Assembly: GCA_021787175.1 (NCBI GenBank)
Contig: JAJYMF010000141.1
Location: 1-6,343, forward strand
Reading direction: 5' to 3'
Length of the DNA stretch: 6,343 bases
DNA from: Pseudomonadota bacterium
Lineage (GTDB): Bacteria; Pseudomonadota; Gammaproteobacteria; Xanthomonadales; Rhodanobacteraceae
Of this stretch, positions 1 to 5,742 are shown one piece after another. The notes under the pieces are model-generated. The model ran no database searches, was not told where the DNA came from, and saw only the letters and a list, made by a program, of their open reading frames with translations. Each line of letters opens with the position of its first letter. Position 1 is the first letter of the stretch. A program made the translations under genes and the position numbers.

Positions 1-92
1 TCGGTCATGCCCGCTGTCCCTCACGCCCCATTGTCAATCGGTTGCGCACATTGTGTTGCCGGACCGCGCGCTGTGACGCGACAAGCTGCGCC

Positions 93-98
93 TACACT
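93..98 (+). promoter_or_regulatory. Possible -10 box (TACACT)
   Basis: The hexamer TACACT resembles a sigma-70 -10 element. It lies about 190 bases upstream of the nitroreductase start and directly before the 99-121 hairpin. No clear -35 hexamer is present at 16-18 bases upstream, so the call is weak. If it is real, transcription would begin inside the first hairpin and the mRNA would carry a long structured leader. Confidence 0.25.
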
Positions 99-223
99 GG
101 AGCGGTTTGAAAAACCGCTCCGGCACAGGGACGTGCCGCCGCGACGAGTACGCGAGTGCTTGTTGCGGCAAAGGTGGCGCGGCTTTGCCGCGGCCGTTTG
201 CTTGCAAACCGCGGCAGGATGCC
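97..223 (+). repeat. Cluster of short inverted repeats in the leader of the nitroreductase gene
   Basis: Seen directly: a perfect 10-bp inverted repeat with a 3-base loop (99-108 with 112-121). Next is a 6-bp stem with an AGGGAC loop (121-126 with 133-138). Then a 9-bp stem (165-173 with 183-191), and a stem pairing 187-193 with 209-215 that encloses an inner 5-bp stem (197-201 with 204-208). Last is a 4-bp stem with a GGA loop (213-216 with 220-223). The 165-191 and 187-215 stems share bases, so they cannot form together. I see no credible gene here. The region could be a REP-like intergenic repeat, as is common in this bacterial order, or a structured mRNA leader. The sequence alone does not decide between them. 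Confidence 0.6.
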
Positions 224-275
224 CGGTTTTGCAACCTGACCGCTGTTCAGTCTCGCGCCCCCGGTGCGGCCTGCC

Positions 276-281
276 AAGGAG
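276..281 (+). promoter_or_regulatory. Ribosome binding site of the nitroreductase gene
   Basis: AAGGAG sits 6 bases before the ATG at 288. This strong Shine-Dalgarno match fixes that ATG as the start and rules out the in-frame start codon at 264. Confidence 0.75.
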
Positions 282-287
282 ATTCCC

Positions 288-881
288 ATGAGCCACCCGC
301 TGAACGATGCCGCGCTCGACCAGCTGTTCCGCAGCGCACGCACGCACAATGCCTGGCTGCCGCACGAGGTCGGCGACGCGCAGCTGCGGCAGATCTACGA
401 CCTGGCCAAGATGGCCCCGACCAGCGCCAACTGCTCGCCGGCGCGGATCGTGTTCGTGAAATCGGCCGCGGCGAAGGAGAAGCTGGCGCCGGCGCTGTCG
501 GACGGCAACCGCGCCAAGACCCTGGCCGCGCCGGTGACCGCCATCGTCGGCACCGATTACGCGTTTTACGAGCACCTGCCCAAGCTGTTTCCGCACGCCG
601 ATGCGCGCAGCTGGTTTGCCGGCAATCAGGCGCTGATCGACATCACCGCGTTCCGCAACGGCACCCTGCAGGGCGCCTACCTGATCCTGGCCGCGCGTTC
701 GCTGGGCCTCGACTGCGGTCCGATGTCGGGCTTCGACAACGCCAAGGTCGACGCGGCGTTCTTCAGCGGCACCACGGTCAAGTCCAATTTCCTGATCAAC
801 ATCGGTTACGGCGACGCCAGCCGCGACCTGTTCCCGCGCAGTCCGCGCTTTGCGTTCGACGAAGCCTGCTCGATCGCCTGA
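288..881 (+). CDS. rutE: RutE-like malonic semialdehyde reductase / nitroreductase family protein
   Basis: A 197-residue FMN-dependent nitroreductase-fold protein, cytoplasmic, expected to use NAD(P)H. Its full length matches E. coli RutE (about 196 residues), which reduces malonic semialdehyde to 3-hydroxypropionate during uracil breakdown. Conserved blocks line up along the whole length: RTHNAW (18-23), PTSANCSPAR (44-53), APVTAIVGTD (81-90), FPHADARSWF (101-110), GLDCGPMSGFD (140-150) and KSNFLINIGYGD (165-176). The A43-P44 pair replaces the usual G-P. The start follows the AAGGAG site. The yceI gene follows after 28 bases, probably in the same transcript. No other pyrimidine-degradation gene (rutABCDFG) is visible, so the family is secure but the uracil role is not. 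It may act as a general reductase of aldehydes or nitro compounds. Confidence 0.85.
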   Translation: MSHPLNDAALDQLFRSARTHNAWLPHEVGDAQLRQIYDLAKMAPTSANCSPARIVFVKSAAAKEKLAPALSDGNRAKTLAAPVTAIVGTDYAFYEHLPKLFPHADARSWFAGNQALIDITAFRNGTLQGAYLILAARSLGLDCGPMSGFDNAKVDAAFFSGTTVKSNFLINIGYGDASRDLFPRSPRFAFDEACSIA

Positions 882-896
882 TTTCCATCTTTCACC

Positions 897-901
897 GAGG
901 A
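897..901 (+). promoter_or_regulatory. Ribosome binding site of the yceI gene
   Basis: GAGGA lies 8 bases before the ATG at 910, within the 28-base gap after the nitroreductase stop. It supports this start over upstream in-frame codons, which would overlap the preceding gene and delay the signal peptide. Confidence 0.65.
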
Positions 902-909
902 CATCCGTC

Positions 910-1527
910 ATGCGCACCTTCCGTTACGCCCTGCTCGCCGCGCTCGCGCTGGCCGCCGCGCCCGCCGTTGCCGCGCCGATGACCTACACGCTCGATCCCA
1001 ACCACACCCAGGTCAGTTTCTGCTGGAACCACTTCGGCTTCTCCAACCCCTGCGCCAGCTTCAACACCATCCAGGGCACGCTGGTGTACGACGCCGCCGA
1101 TCCGGCCCGCTCGTCGGTCACCGTGACCCTGCCGCTGTCGGGACTCGACACCCACGTCCCGGCGCTGGACGAGCATTTGAAGCTGCCCGACTTCTTCGAC
1201 GCCGCCCGATATCCGGACGTCACCTTCAAGAGCACCAAGGTGATTCCGGGCGCCAGGTCCGGCGAGCTGACCGTGGACGGTGAACTGACCGCGCACGGCG
1301 TGACCCGGCCGGTGGTACTGGCGGTGCATCTGAACAAGATCGGCGAGCAGCCGATGCTGAAGGCGCCTGCCATCGGCTTCGACGCCACCACCACGATCCG
1401 GCGCAGCGCGTTCGGCGTCGGCGCCTATGTGCCGATGGTCAGCGACGCGGTGCATGTGCGCATCACCGTCGAGGCCGACGAGGCCGGCGCGTTCGCCAAG
1501 GCGATGGCGGCGATGGCTGCCAAGTAG
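910..1527 (+). CDS. Secreted YceI-family lipid-binding protein
   Basis: A 205-residue protein. Residues 1-22 form a typical Sec signal peptide: two arginines, a run of Leu/Ala, and a likely cut after AVAA or AVA. The mature protein is therefore periplasmic. The body is a YceI domain (known as a lipocalin-like beta barrel that binds isoprenoid-type lipids): YTLDPNHTQVSF (26-37), HFGFSN (41-46), FDAARYPDVTFKST (96-109), GELTVDGELTAHGVTRPV (118-135), and a final block around RRSAFGVGAYVPMVSDAVHV (164-183). Family members usually have 180-200 residues, so it is complete. Cysteines at 38 and 48 flank the HFGFSN turn and could form a disulfide in the periplasm; they are the only cysteines in the protein. 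The two genes are close enough to share a promoter, and a hairpin terminator follows the stop. The ligand is not predictable. Homologues are often called polyisoprenoid-binding protein. Confidence 0.9.
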   Translation: MRTFRYALLAALALAAAPAVAAPMTYTLDPNHTQVSFCWNHFGFSNPCASFNTIQGTLVYDAADPARSSVTVTLPLSGLDTHVPALDEHLKLPDFFDAARYPDVTFKSTKVIPGARSGELTVDGELTAHGVTRPVVLAVHLNKIGEQPMLKAPAIGFDATTTIRRSAFGVGAYVPMVSDAVHVRITVEADEAGAFAKAMAAMAAK

Positions 1528-1537
1528 TAAGCCCCGG

Positions 1538-1585
1538 CCGGCTCCGTCGCCATCCCCCTCCCCCCGGGCGACGGAGCCGGTTCTT
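1538..1585 (+). terminator. Rho-independent terminator after yceI
   Basis: A perfect 14-bp GC-rich inverted repeat (1538-1551 with 1567-1580) has a 15-base C-rich loop and begins 11 bases after the yceI stop. TTCTT follows the right arm. The T tract is short, but the stem is very stable. It lies between converging genes. On the minus strand no T run follows the stem, so it mainly serves the plus-strand unit. Confidence 0.7.
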
Positions 1586-1592
1586 GCCGATC

Positions 1593-1615
1593 CGGCCCTC
1601 CCGATTCGAGGGCCG
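1593..1615 (-). terminator. Possible terminator hairpin after the YIP1-family gene
   Basis: A perfect 8-bp GC-rich inverted repeat (1593-1600 with 1608-1615) with a 7-base loop, placed 16 bases beyond the stop of the minus-strand gene. No T tract follows on the minus strand, so it may be a weak terminator or a 3' end stabiliser. Confidence 0.4.
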
Positions 1616-1630
1616 CACCCGCACGCGCGG

Positions 1631-2851
1631 TCAGTCGGACTTGCTGCCGTTGGTGTCCTTCAGCGCCGCCAGGCCCTTGAGGTCGATGCCGCCGACTGCC
1701 GCCTTGAGCGCGTCGATGCCCGTGGCCGCACCGCGGGCCTTGACCATGAAACGATCACCGACATACACGGCGTACTCGCCGCTGTTGCTTTGCGAATCCC
1801 AGCGCTCGTGCACCAGCTGGCCGTCGCTGCGGTAGGTCTTCTCGTAGCCGTGGTCGGTTTCGCGTTCGCCCTGCACCATGCCGGCCAGCGCCAGCATGCC
1901 GCGCGCGTTGGCGAGATCGGAAATCTCCACCGAGATCGTGTGCCCGCCGGCATCCGAGTACTGCGCGTCGGCCTGCGAGAACTGCATGCCCGGCATGCCG
2001 CCGCGCTCGGCGCTGAGGCTGACGCGCTTCAGCGCGCCGAGGGTGGCGGGCAGGAAGGGCTTGAGCTGATCGGGCGACAGCGCCGTGACGGCCGGCGCGT
2101 TGACGTTGCCTGACGGCTGCGCGGCCTGCATTTGCTTGCCGGCGGCCTCCATCTGCCTGCCCGCGGCGGTCAGGCGACCCAGCGCGCTGTCCGGGTTGAC
2201 CGTGAGTTCGGTGGCGTTGCGGCCGCCGAGCGTGAAACCGGACATTCCGCCCATGCGTCCGAACCCGAGCGTGCTGCCGACGATCATCCCGAGCACGATC
2301 GCCAGCACGATGCCGATGACCACGCTGACCGCGGCATAGCCCGCAGCCTTGTCCTGCGGGCACTTCATGGTTGCCGGCAGCCCGAGGTAGAGCAGGTAGA
2401 TCGCATAGCCGGCTGCGGCCAGGCTGAGCAGCGCGGTGAGCGCCATCAGCTGGGGAATCAGCCCCAGTACGCCGACGATCCACACCGGGGTGTAGGCGTA
2501 GGCCACCGCTTTCAGCGCCTGCAGACGATCCTTGCTGCCGCTGAAGCTGGGCGCCAGCGCGTCCACGATCAGCGCCATCACGAACACCATCACCAGCGCC
2601 ACGGCGTAGCTCACCAGCAGGTGCGTGAGCAGGCCGCCAAGTCCGAGCCGCACGGTGCCCACGAAGGGCACGCTGATGCCGAACACGGCCCTGCCGATGA
2701 AGCTCGCCAGCGGCGGGATCGCGGCCAGCCACAGCACCCAGCCGGTGTAGAGGGACGCGGGCGTCGCCGGTTCGGCGGCGATCGCGGGCCAGGTGTCGCG
2801 TGGCTTCAGCAGGATGTCGCGTGCGCGCGCCAACAATGCGTTGAAGTTCAT
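1631..2851 (-). CDS. YIP1-family multi-pass membrane protein with a soluble C-terminal domain
   Basis: A 406-residue protein with two parts. Residues 1-30 match the usual opening of bacterial YIP1 proteins (ILLKPRDTWPAIAAEPATPASLY). About five hydrophobic segments follow: roughly 35-58, 72-98, 120-138, 140-160 and 172-195. After a Gly/Met-rich stretch (196-210) comes an Ala/Gln-rich, probably helical linker (222-245, with repeated RQMEAAGKQMQAA). The soluble domain of about 150 residues begins near SPDQLKPFLPATLGALKR (259-276) and contains beta-like segments such as HTISVEIS and GEYAVYVGDRFMVKA. There is no signal peptide, so the protein should sit in the inner membrane. The side on which the C-terminal domain lies is not certain. 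YIP1 proteins in bacteria have no established biochemical function. The gene stands alone, converging on yceI and diverging from the zinc-finger gene. The start is supported by a strong Shine-Dalgarno site. Confidence 0.8.
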   Translation of the reverse strand: MNFNALLARARDILLKPRDTWPAIAAEPATPASLYTGWVLWLAAIPPLASFIGRAVFGISVPFVGTVRLGLGGLLTHLLVSYAVALVMVFVMALIVDALAPSFSGSKDRLQALKAVAYAYTPVWIVGVLGLIPQLMALTALLSLAAAGYAIYLLYLGLPATMKCPQDKAAGYAAVSVVIGIVLAIVLGMIVGSTLGFGRMGGMSGFTLGGRNATELTVNPDSALGRLTAAGRQMEAAGKQMQAAQPSGNVNAPAVTALSPDQLKPFLPATLGALKRVSLSAERGGMPGMQFSQADAQYSDAGGHTISVEISDLANARGMLALAGMVQGERETDHGYEKTYRSDGQLVHERWDSQSNSGEYAVYVGDRFMVKARGAATGIDALKAAVGGIDLKGLAALKDTNGSKSD

Positions 2852-2979
2852 GACTATCCCCTCCCGAGTGTGTAGGCCCCCCTGCAGGACGGCATTCTGC
2901 GCCCAAACACGACACCGGCATGACCGGCGGCAGTCGCGGCCCCCTTGCTACACTGAAGGCCTCACTGACGGAATGTGTC
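2852..2979. promoter_or_regulatory. Divergent intergenic region with candidate promoters both ways
   Basis: These 128 bases separate the start of the minus-strand YIP1 gene from the start of the plus-strand zinc-finger gene, so promoters for both should lie here. On the plus strand TACACT (2949-2954) is a plausible -10 box that ends 25 bases before the ATG. On the minus strand a TACACA (2874-2869) lies about 17 bases before the start codon. Neither has a recognisable -35 element. The direct repeat CACTGA occurs at 2951-2956 and 2963-2968. Confidence 0.4.
2858..2865 (-). promoter_or_regulatory. Ribosome binding site of the YIP1-family gene
   Basis: On the minus strand GGGAGGGG ends 6 bases before the ATG at 2851. 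This purine-rich site fixes the start. Confidence 0.7.
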
Positions 2980-3189
2980 ATGACCCGACCCGATCCTGCC
3001 GCTGCCGGGCTGCGGCCCGCCAATGCCGAGCATCGCTACGAGGTGACCCGCGCCGACCTGCCGCTGGCGTGCCCGATGCCGGGGATGACGCTGTGGAGCT
3101 CGCATCCGCGCGTCTATCTGCCGATCGAGGACGAGGGCGGTGAATCGGTGTGCCCCTATTGCGGCGCGCACTACGTGCTGCGCGGCTGA
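2980..3189 (+). CDS. Small CHCC-type zinc-finger protein
   Basis: A 69-residue protein ending in a CHCC zinc-finger domain, the fold also found at the C-terminus of the mitochondrial complex I subunit NDUFS6. The putative ligands are C31, H42, C58 and C61, in CPMPGMTLWSSHPRVYLPI (31-49) and VCPYCGAHYVL (57-67). The N-terminal 30 residues are variable (NAEHRYEVTRADLPLACP). The length is normal for bacterial members. Their molecular role is not established; zinc binding is predicted from the family. The ATG at 2980 is chosen because it gives the usual family length and lies 25 bases after a TACACT box; only a weak Shine-Dalgarno-like ACGGA precedes it. The glycosyltransferase follows after 33 bases and is probably cotranscribed. 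From memory, homologues often lie beside LPS genes, which fits the downstream block. Confidence 0.85.
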   Translation: MTRPDPAAAGLRPANAEHRYEVTRADLPLACPMPGMTLWSSHPRVYLPIEDEGGESVCPYCGAHYVLRG

Positions 3190-3222
3190 TATCGGCATCG
3201 AACTTGCTTGGTATCGGGTGGT

Positions 3223-4389
3223 ATGTATCGCCCGATCCAGCCCGCGCCCGTGACGCCCGCCCCGCTCCCCACCGGACGGCGGCTGACGGTCGTCCAGATG
3301 ATCCCCGCGCTCGACAGCGGCGGGGCCGAGCGCAGCACGCTGGAGATCGGCCGCGCCCTGGTGGCCGCGGGGCACTGGTCGGTGGTGATCTCGGCCGGCG
3401 GCCGGCTGGTCGAACGGCTGCGCGCCGAGGGCAGCGAGCATGTGCCGCTGGATCTCGGCCGCAAGTCGCTGCGCACGCTGCAACATGTGGCGTCGCTCAA
3501 GCGGCTGCTGGCCGAACTCGAGCCGGACATCGTGCACGCGCGTTCGCGCCTGCCGGCGTGGATGGCGCGGCTGGCGCTGCGCGGTCTGCAGCCGCAGCCG
3601 CATTTCGTCACCACCGTGCACGGCCTCAACTCGCCCGGCGTCTACAGCGGCGTGATGGTCCGCGGCGAGCGCGTGATCGTCGTCTCGCAGACGGTGCGCG
3701 ACTTCGTGCTGGCGCATTATCCGCAGCTCGATCCGGCGCGAATCCGGGTGGTTCCGCGCGGCATCGACGGCGGCGAGTTCCCCTACGGCCATCGCGCCGA
3801 CGAATCCTGGCGCGCGGCGTTTTTCGCCGAGTATCCGGCGCTGGCCGGCGCGCCGCTGCTGACCCTGCCCGGGCGCGGCACGCGGCTGAAGGGCCATGCC
3901 GAAGCGATCGAACTGGTCGCTGCGCTGAAGTCGCGCGGCATCGCCACGCGCCTGCTGCTGCTGGGCGCGGTCGAGCCGGGCCGCGACGCCTATCTGGCGG
4001 AGCTGCGCGAGCTGGCGGCATCGCGCGGCATCGCCGACGCGGTGGTGATGACGCCGCCGCGCACCGACGTGCGCGACGTCTACGCGATCTCCGATCTGGT
4101 GCTGCAGCTGTCGACGCAGCCGGAGGCGTTCGGCCGCACCGTGATCGAGGCGCTGGCGCTGTGCCGGCCGGTGCTGGGCTACGCCCACGGCGGCGTCGGC
4201 GAACTGCTGGCCGAGCTGTATCCGGCCGGACGCGTGCCGGCCGGCGATCGCGAGCGGCTGGTCGAGCGCGCCGCCGAGCTGCTGCGGCGGGCGCCGCCGA
4301 TCGCGCCGCTCACCCGCTACCGGCTGGACGACATGCAGCGGGCGACGCTGGAGCTGTACGCCGAGCTGGCCGCCGCACCGCGCAACTGA
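3223..4389 (+). CDS. Family 4 (GT-B fold) glycosyltransferase, probable LPS core/glycan transferase
   Basis: A 388-residue retaining GT4 enzyme of the cytoplasm or inner membrane face, expected to transfer a sugar from a nucleotide donor. N-terminal half: VVQMIPALDSGGAERSTLEI (23-42), the glycine-rich acceptor-side loop typical of these enzymes; EPDIVHARSRLPAW (100-113); TTVHGLNS (130-137); and VIVVSQTVRDF (151-161). The C-terminal donor-binding half starts near LLTLPGRGTRLKGH (212-225) and has the EX7E motif E301-AFGRTVI-E309, followed by a Gly-rich loop (GYAHGGVGEL, 319-328). No membrane segment is evident. The ATG at 3223 is preferred. A TTG at 3208 would add five residues, and neither has a clear Shine-Dalgarno site. 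The position between the zinc-finger gene and an O-antigen ligase points to LPS core or related glycan assembly. Sugar and linkage cannot be read from sequence. Confidence 0.88.
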   Translation: MYRPIQPAPVTPAPLPTGRRLTVVQMIPALDSGGAERSTLEIGRALVAAGHWSVVISAGGRLVERLRAEGSEHVPLDLGRKSLRTLQHVASLKRLLAELEPDIVHARSRLPAWMARLALRGLQPQPHFVTTVHGLNSPGVYSGVMVRGERVIVVSQTVRDFVLAHYPQLDPARIRVVPRGIDGGEFPYGHRADESWRAAFFAEYPALAGAPLLTLPGRGTRLKGHAEAIELVAALKSRGIATRLLLLGAVEPGRDAYLAELRELAASRGIADAVVMTPPRTDVRDVYAISDLVLQLSTQPEAFGRTVIEALALCRPVLGYAHGGVGELLAELYPAGRVPAGDRERLVERAAELLRRAPPIAPLTRYRLDDMQRATLELYAELAAAPRN

Positions 4390-4435
4390 GCGGGCTCGCG
4401 CGCGACTGAGGATCCCTCGCGTTGCGGACGCGCCG

Positions 4436-4441
4436 TACAAT
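4436..4441 (+). promoter_or_regulatory. Possible -10 box (TACAAT) before the O-antigen ligase gene
   Basis: TACAAT is one base from the TATAAT consensus, AT-rich in a very GC-rich 78-base gap, and ends 26 bases before the ATG at 4468. No -35 hexamer is visible at the usual distance. It could give the ligase and following GT2 gene their own promoter with a leader of about 20 bases. Confidence 0.35.
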
Positions 4442-4467
4442 CGCGCGTCTCCGTTGCGCGCGCCGCC

Positions 4468-5742
4468 ATGACCGATTCCGTTCCGCTGCGTGCCCGGCTG
4501 TTCGCCGCGCTGCGCTCGCCGCTGCTGCCGCTGTGGGCGGTGCTGGCACTGCTGCCGTTCGCACGCAGTGCCGAAGCGGGTGTGCTGGCCTGCATTGTCG
4601 GCGCCGCGGTCGTGCTGCTGCGCGATCGCGGTGCCCTGCTCGTCACGCCCGCCGCGCGGCTCGCGCTGACGCTGTGGGCCTGCTATGTGCTGGCGGCCGC
4701 GCTGTCGCTGGTCGCGGCCGTCGCGCCCGAGCGCAGCGCGCTGACCGTACTGGCCCTGCTGCGTTACGGGCCGCTGGTGCTCTACGCCGCCTGGGCTCTG
4801 CGCAGCGAGGGCCGCGTGCGGGCGCTGACGACCGCCGTCGCGGTACTGATCGCTCTGTGGACGGCCGATGCCTGGATGCAGGCGCTGACCGGCTGGAGTC
4901 TGCGCGGCGCGCCGGAACCGCATCGACTGACCGGCATTTTCGGCGCCGGCGATCCCAAGCTCGGCCAGGTGCTGGCGGTGCTGACGCCGTTCGTGTTCGC
5001 GGCGGCGCGGCGGCGTTTCGGCCGCCGTGGGCTGGCTCTGGCCTTCGTGTTTCTGCTCGGCCCGATCCTGCTGGCCGGATCGCGTGCGGCCTGGGTCACC
5101 TACGCCGTGGTGGCGCTGGCTTTCCTTTGGCACGAGGCGGTCTCGCCGCGGCGCTTCCTGTTCTGGTCCGCGGCGCTGGCCGTGGTCGCGGCGCTGGGCA
5201 TGGGCGTGGCGTGGCAGGCCTCGCAGCGCTTCGATGCGCGCATGGATCGCACCCTGCTGGCGCTGTCGGGTTCGGAGCAGGGCCTCAACGACGCGTTGTC
5301 GTACCGGCTCAGCCTGTGGGGCACCACGCTGCGCATGATTGCCGCGCATCCGCTGACCGGCGTGGGCGTGCGCGGCTTCCGTTACGCCTATCCGGCCTAT
5401 GCACGGCCGGGCGATCCGTTCGTGCGCCCCGGCTCCGATGAGGGTGCGTTCCACGCGCACCAGATCGTGCTCGAGGTGCTCAGCGAGACCGGTGCCGCCG
5501 GCCTCGCGCTGTGGCTGGTTGGAGTCGCTGCGGCCCTGCGTGCCTGGAAACGTGCCACGGTCGCGGCGCGCGCGCGCGCCTGGCCGGCGACGGTGGCGCT
5601 GGGCGCGGCGGTGTTTCCGCTCAACACCACGCTGGCCTTTTATTCGGCGTGGTGGGGGCTGCTGTTCTTCTGGCTGCTGGCGGTGTGGGTCGGAGCCTTG
5701 CTGGCGCCGCCGGGCACGGCGGAGGACGCGCATGGCGCGTGA
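4468..5742 (+). CDS. waaL: O-antigen ligase family protein (WaaL-like, Wzy_C domain)
   Basis: A 424-residue polytopic inner-membrane protein with about ten to twelve hydrophobic segments spread from residue 18 to 413. Ligases of this family join undecaprenyl-linked O-antigen to lipid A-core on the periplasmic side. The Wzy_C region is clear: GSRAAWVTY (204-212, with R206 the likely conserved arginine), HPLTGVGVRGFRYAYP (294-309), then a periplasmic loop with AFHAHQIVLEVLSETGAAGL (327-346). In it H331 is the likely equivalent of the essential loop histidine. The final helices contain FYSAWWGLLFFWLLAVW (391-407). No Shine-Dalgarno site precedes the start. The gene ends inside the next one (11-base overlap), implying translational coupling. 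O-antigen polymerase (Wzy) and protein O-oligosaccharyltransferases share this domain. The flanking core-type transferases favour the ligase, but the specific symbol is an inference. Confidence 0.8.
   Translation: MTDSVPLRARLFAALRSPLLPLWAVLALLPFARSAEAGVLACIVGAAVVLLRDRGALLVTPAARLALTLWACYVLAAALSLVAAVAPERSALTVLALLRYGPLVLYAAWALRSEGRVRALTTAVAVLIALWTADAWMQALTGWSLRGAPEPHRLTGIFGAGDPKLGQVLAVLTPFVFAAARRRFGRRGLALAFVFLLGPILLAGSRAAWVTYAVVALAFLWHEAVSPRRFLFWSAALAVVAALGMGVAWQASQRFDARMDRTLLALSGSEQGLNDALSYRLSLWGTTLRMIAAHPLTGVGVRGFRYAYPAYARPGDPFVRPGSDEGAFHAHQIVLEVLSETGAAGLALWLVGVAAALRAWKRATVAARARAWPATVALGAAVFPLNTTLAFYSAWWGLLFFWLLAVWVGALLAPPGTAEDAHGA
5721..5726 (+). promoter_or_regulatory. Ribosome binding site of the GT2 gene, inside the ligase gene
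   Basis: GGAGGA lies 5 bases before the ATG at 5732, within the last codons of the ligase gene. It fixes the start of a gene that is open at the window edge. Confidence 0.75.

Noticed and set aside
1..8. Possible start of a divergent minus-strand gene (ATG at 8-6, GAGGGA 8 bases upstream on that strand)
   Set aside because: Fewer than three codons lie in the window, so coding cannot be judged; the spacing is plausible but the match may be chance.
21..917. A 298-codon minus-strand frame over the leader and nitroreductase gene
   Set aside because: The composition is Arg/Gln-rich without motifs, and it is antisense to a gene with full-length family conservation.
107..982. A 291-codon plus-strand frame through the leader hairpins and the nitroreductase gene
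   Set aside because: It is the alternate frame of a confidently assigned gene and shows Arg/Ala-rich shadow composition.
1593..1615. Minus-strand CTCGAATCGGGAG resembling a tRNA T-arm
   Set aside because: No acceptor, D or anticodon arms can be placed around it; it is better explained as a simple hairpin.
1427..2113. A 228-codon plus-strand frame overlapping the yceI end and the YIP1 gene
   Set aside because: It crosses a strong terminator hairpin and is antisense to the YIP1-family gene; no recognisable domain.
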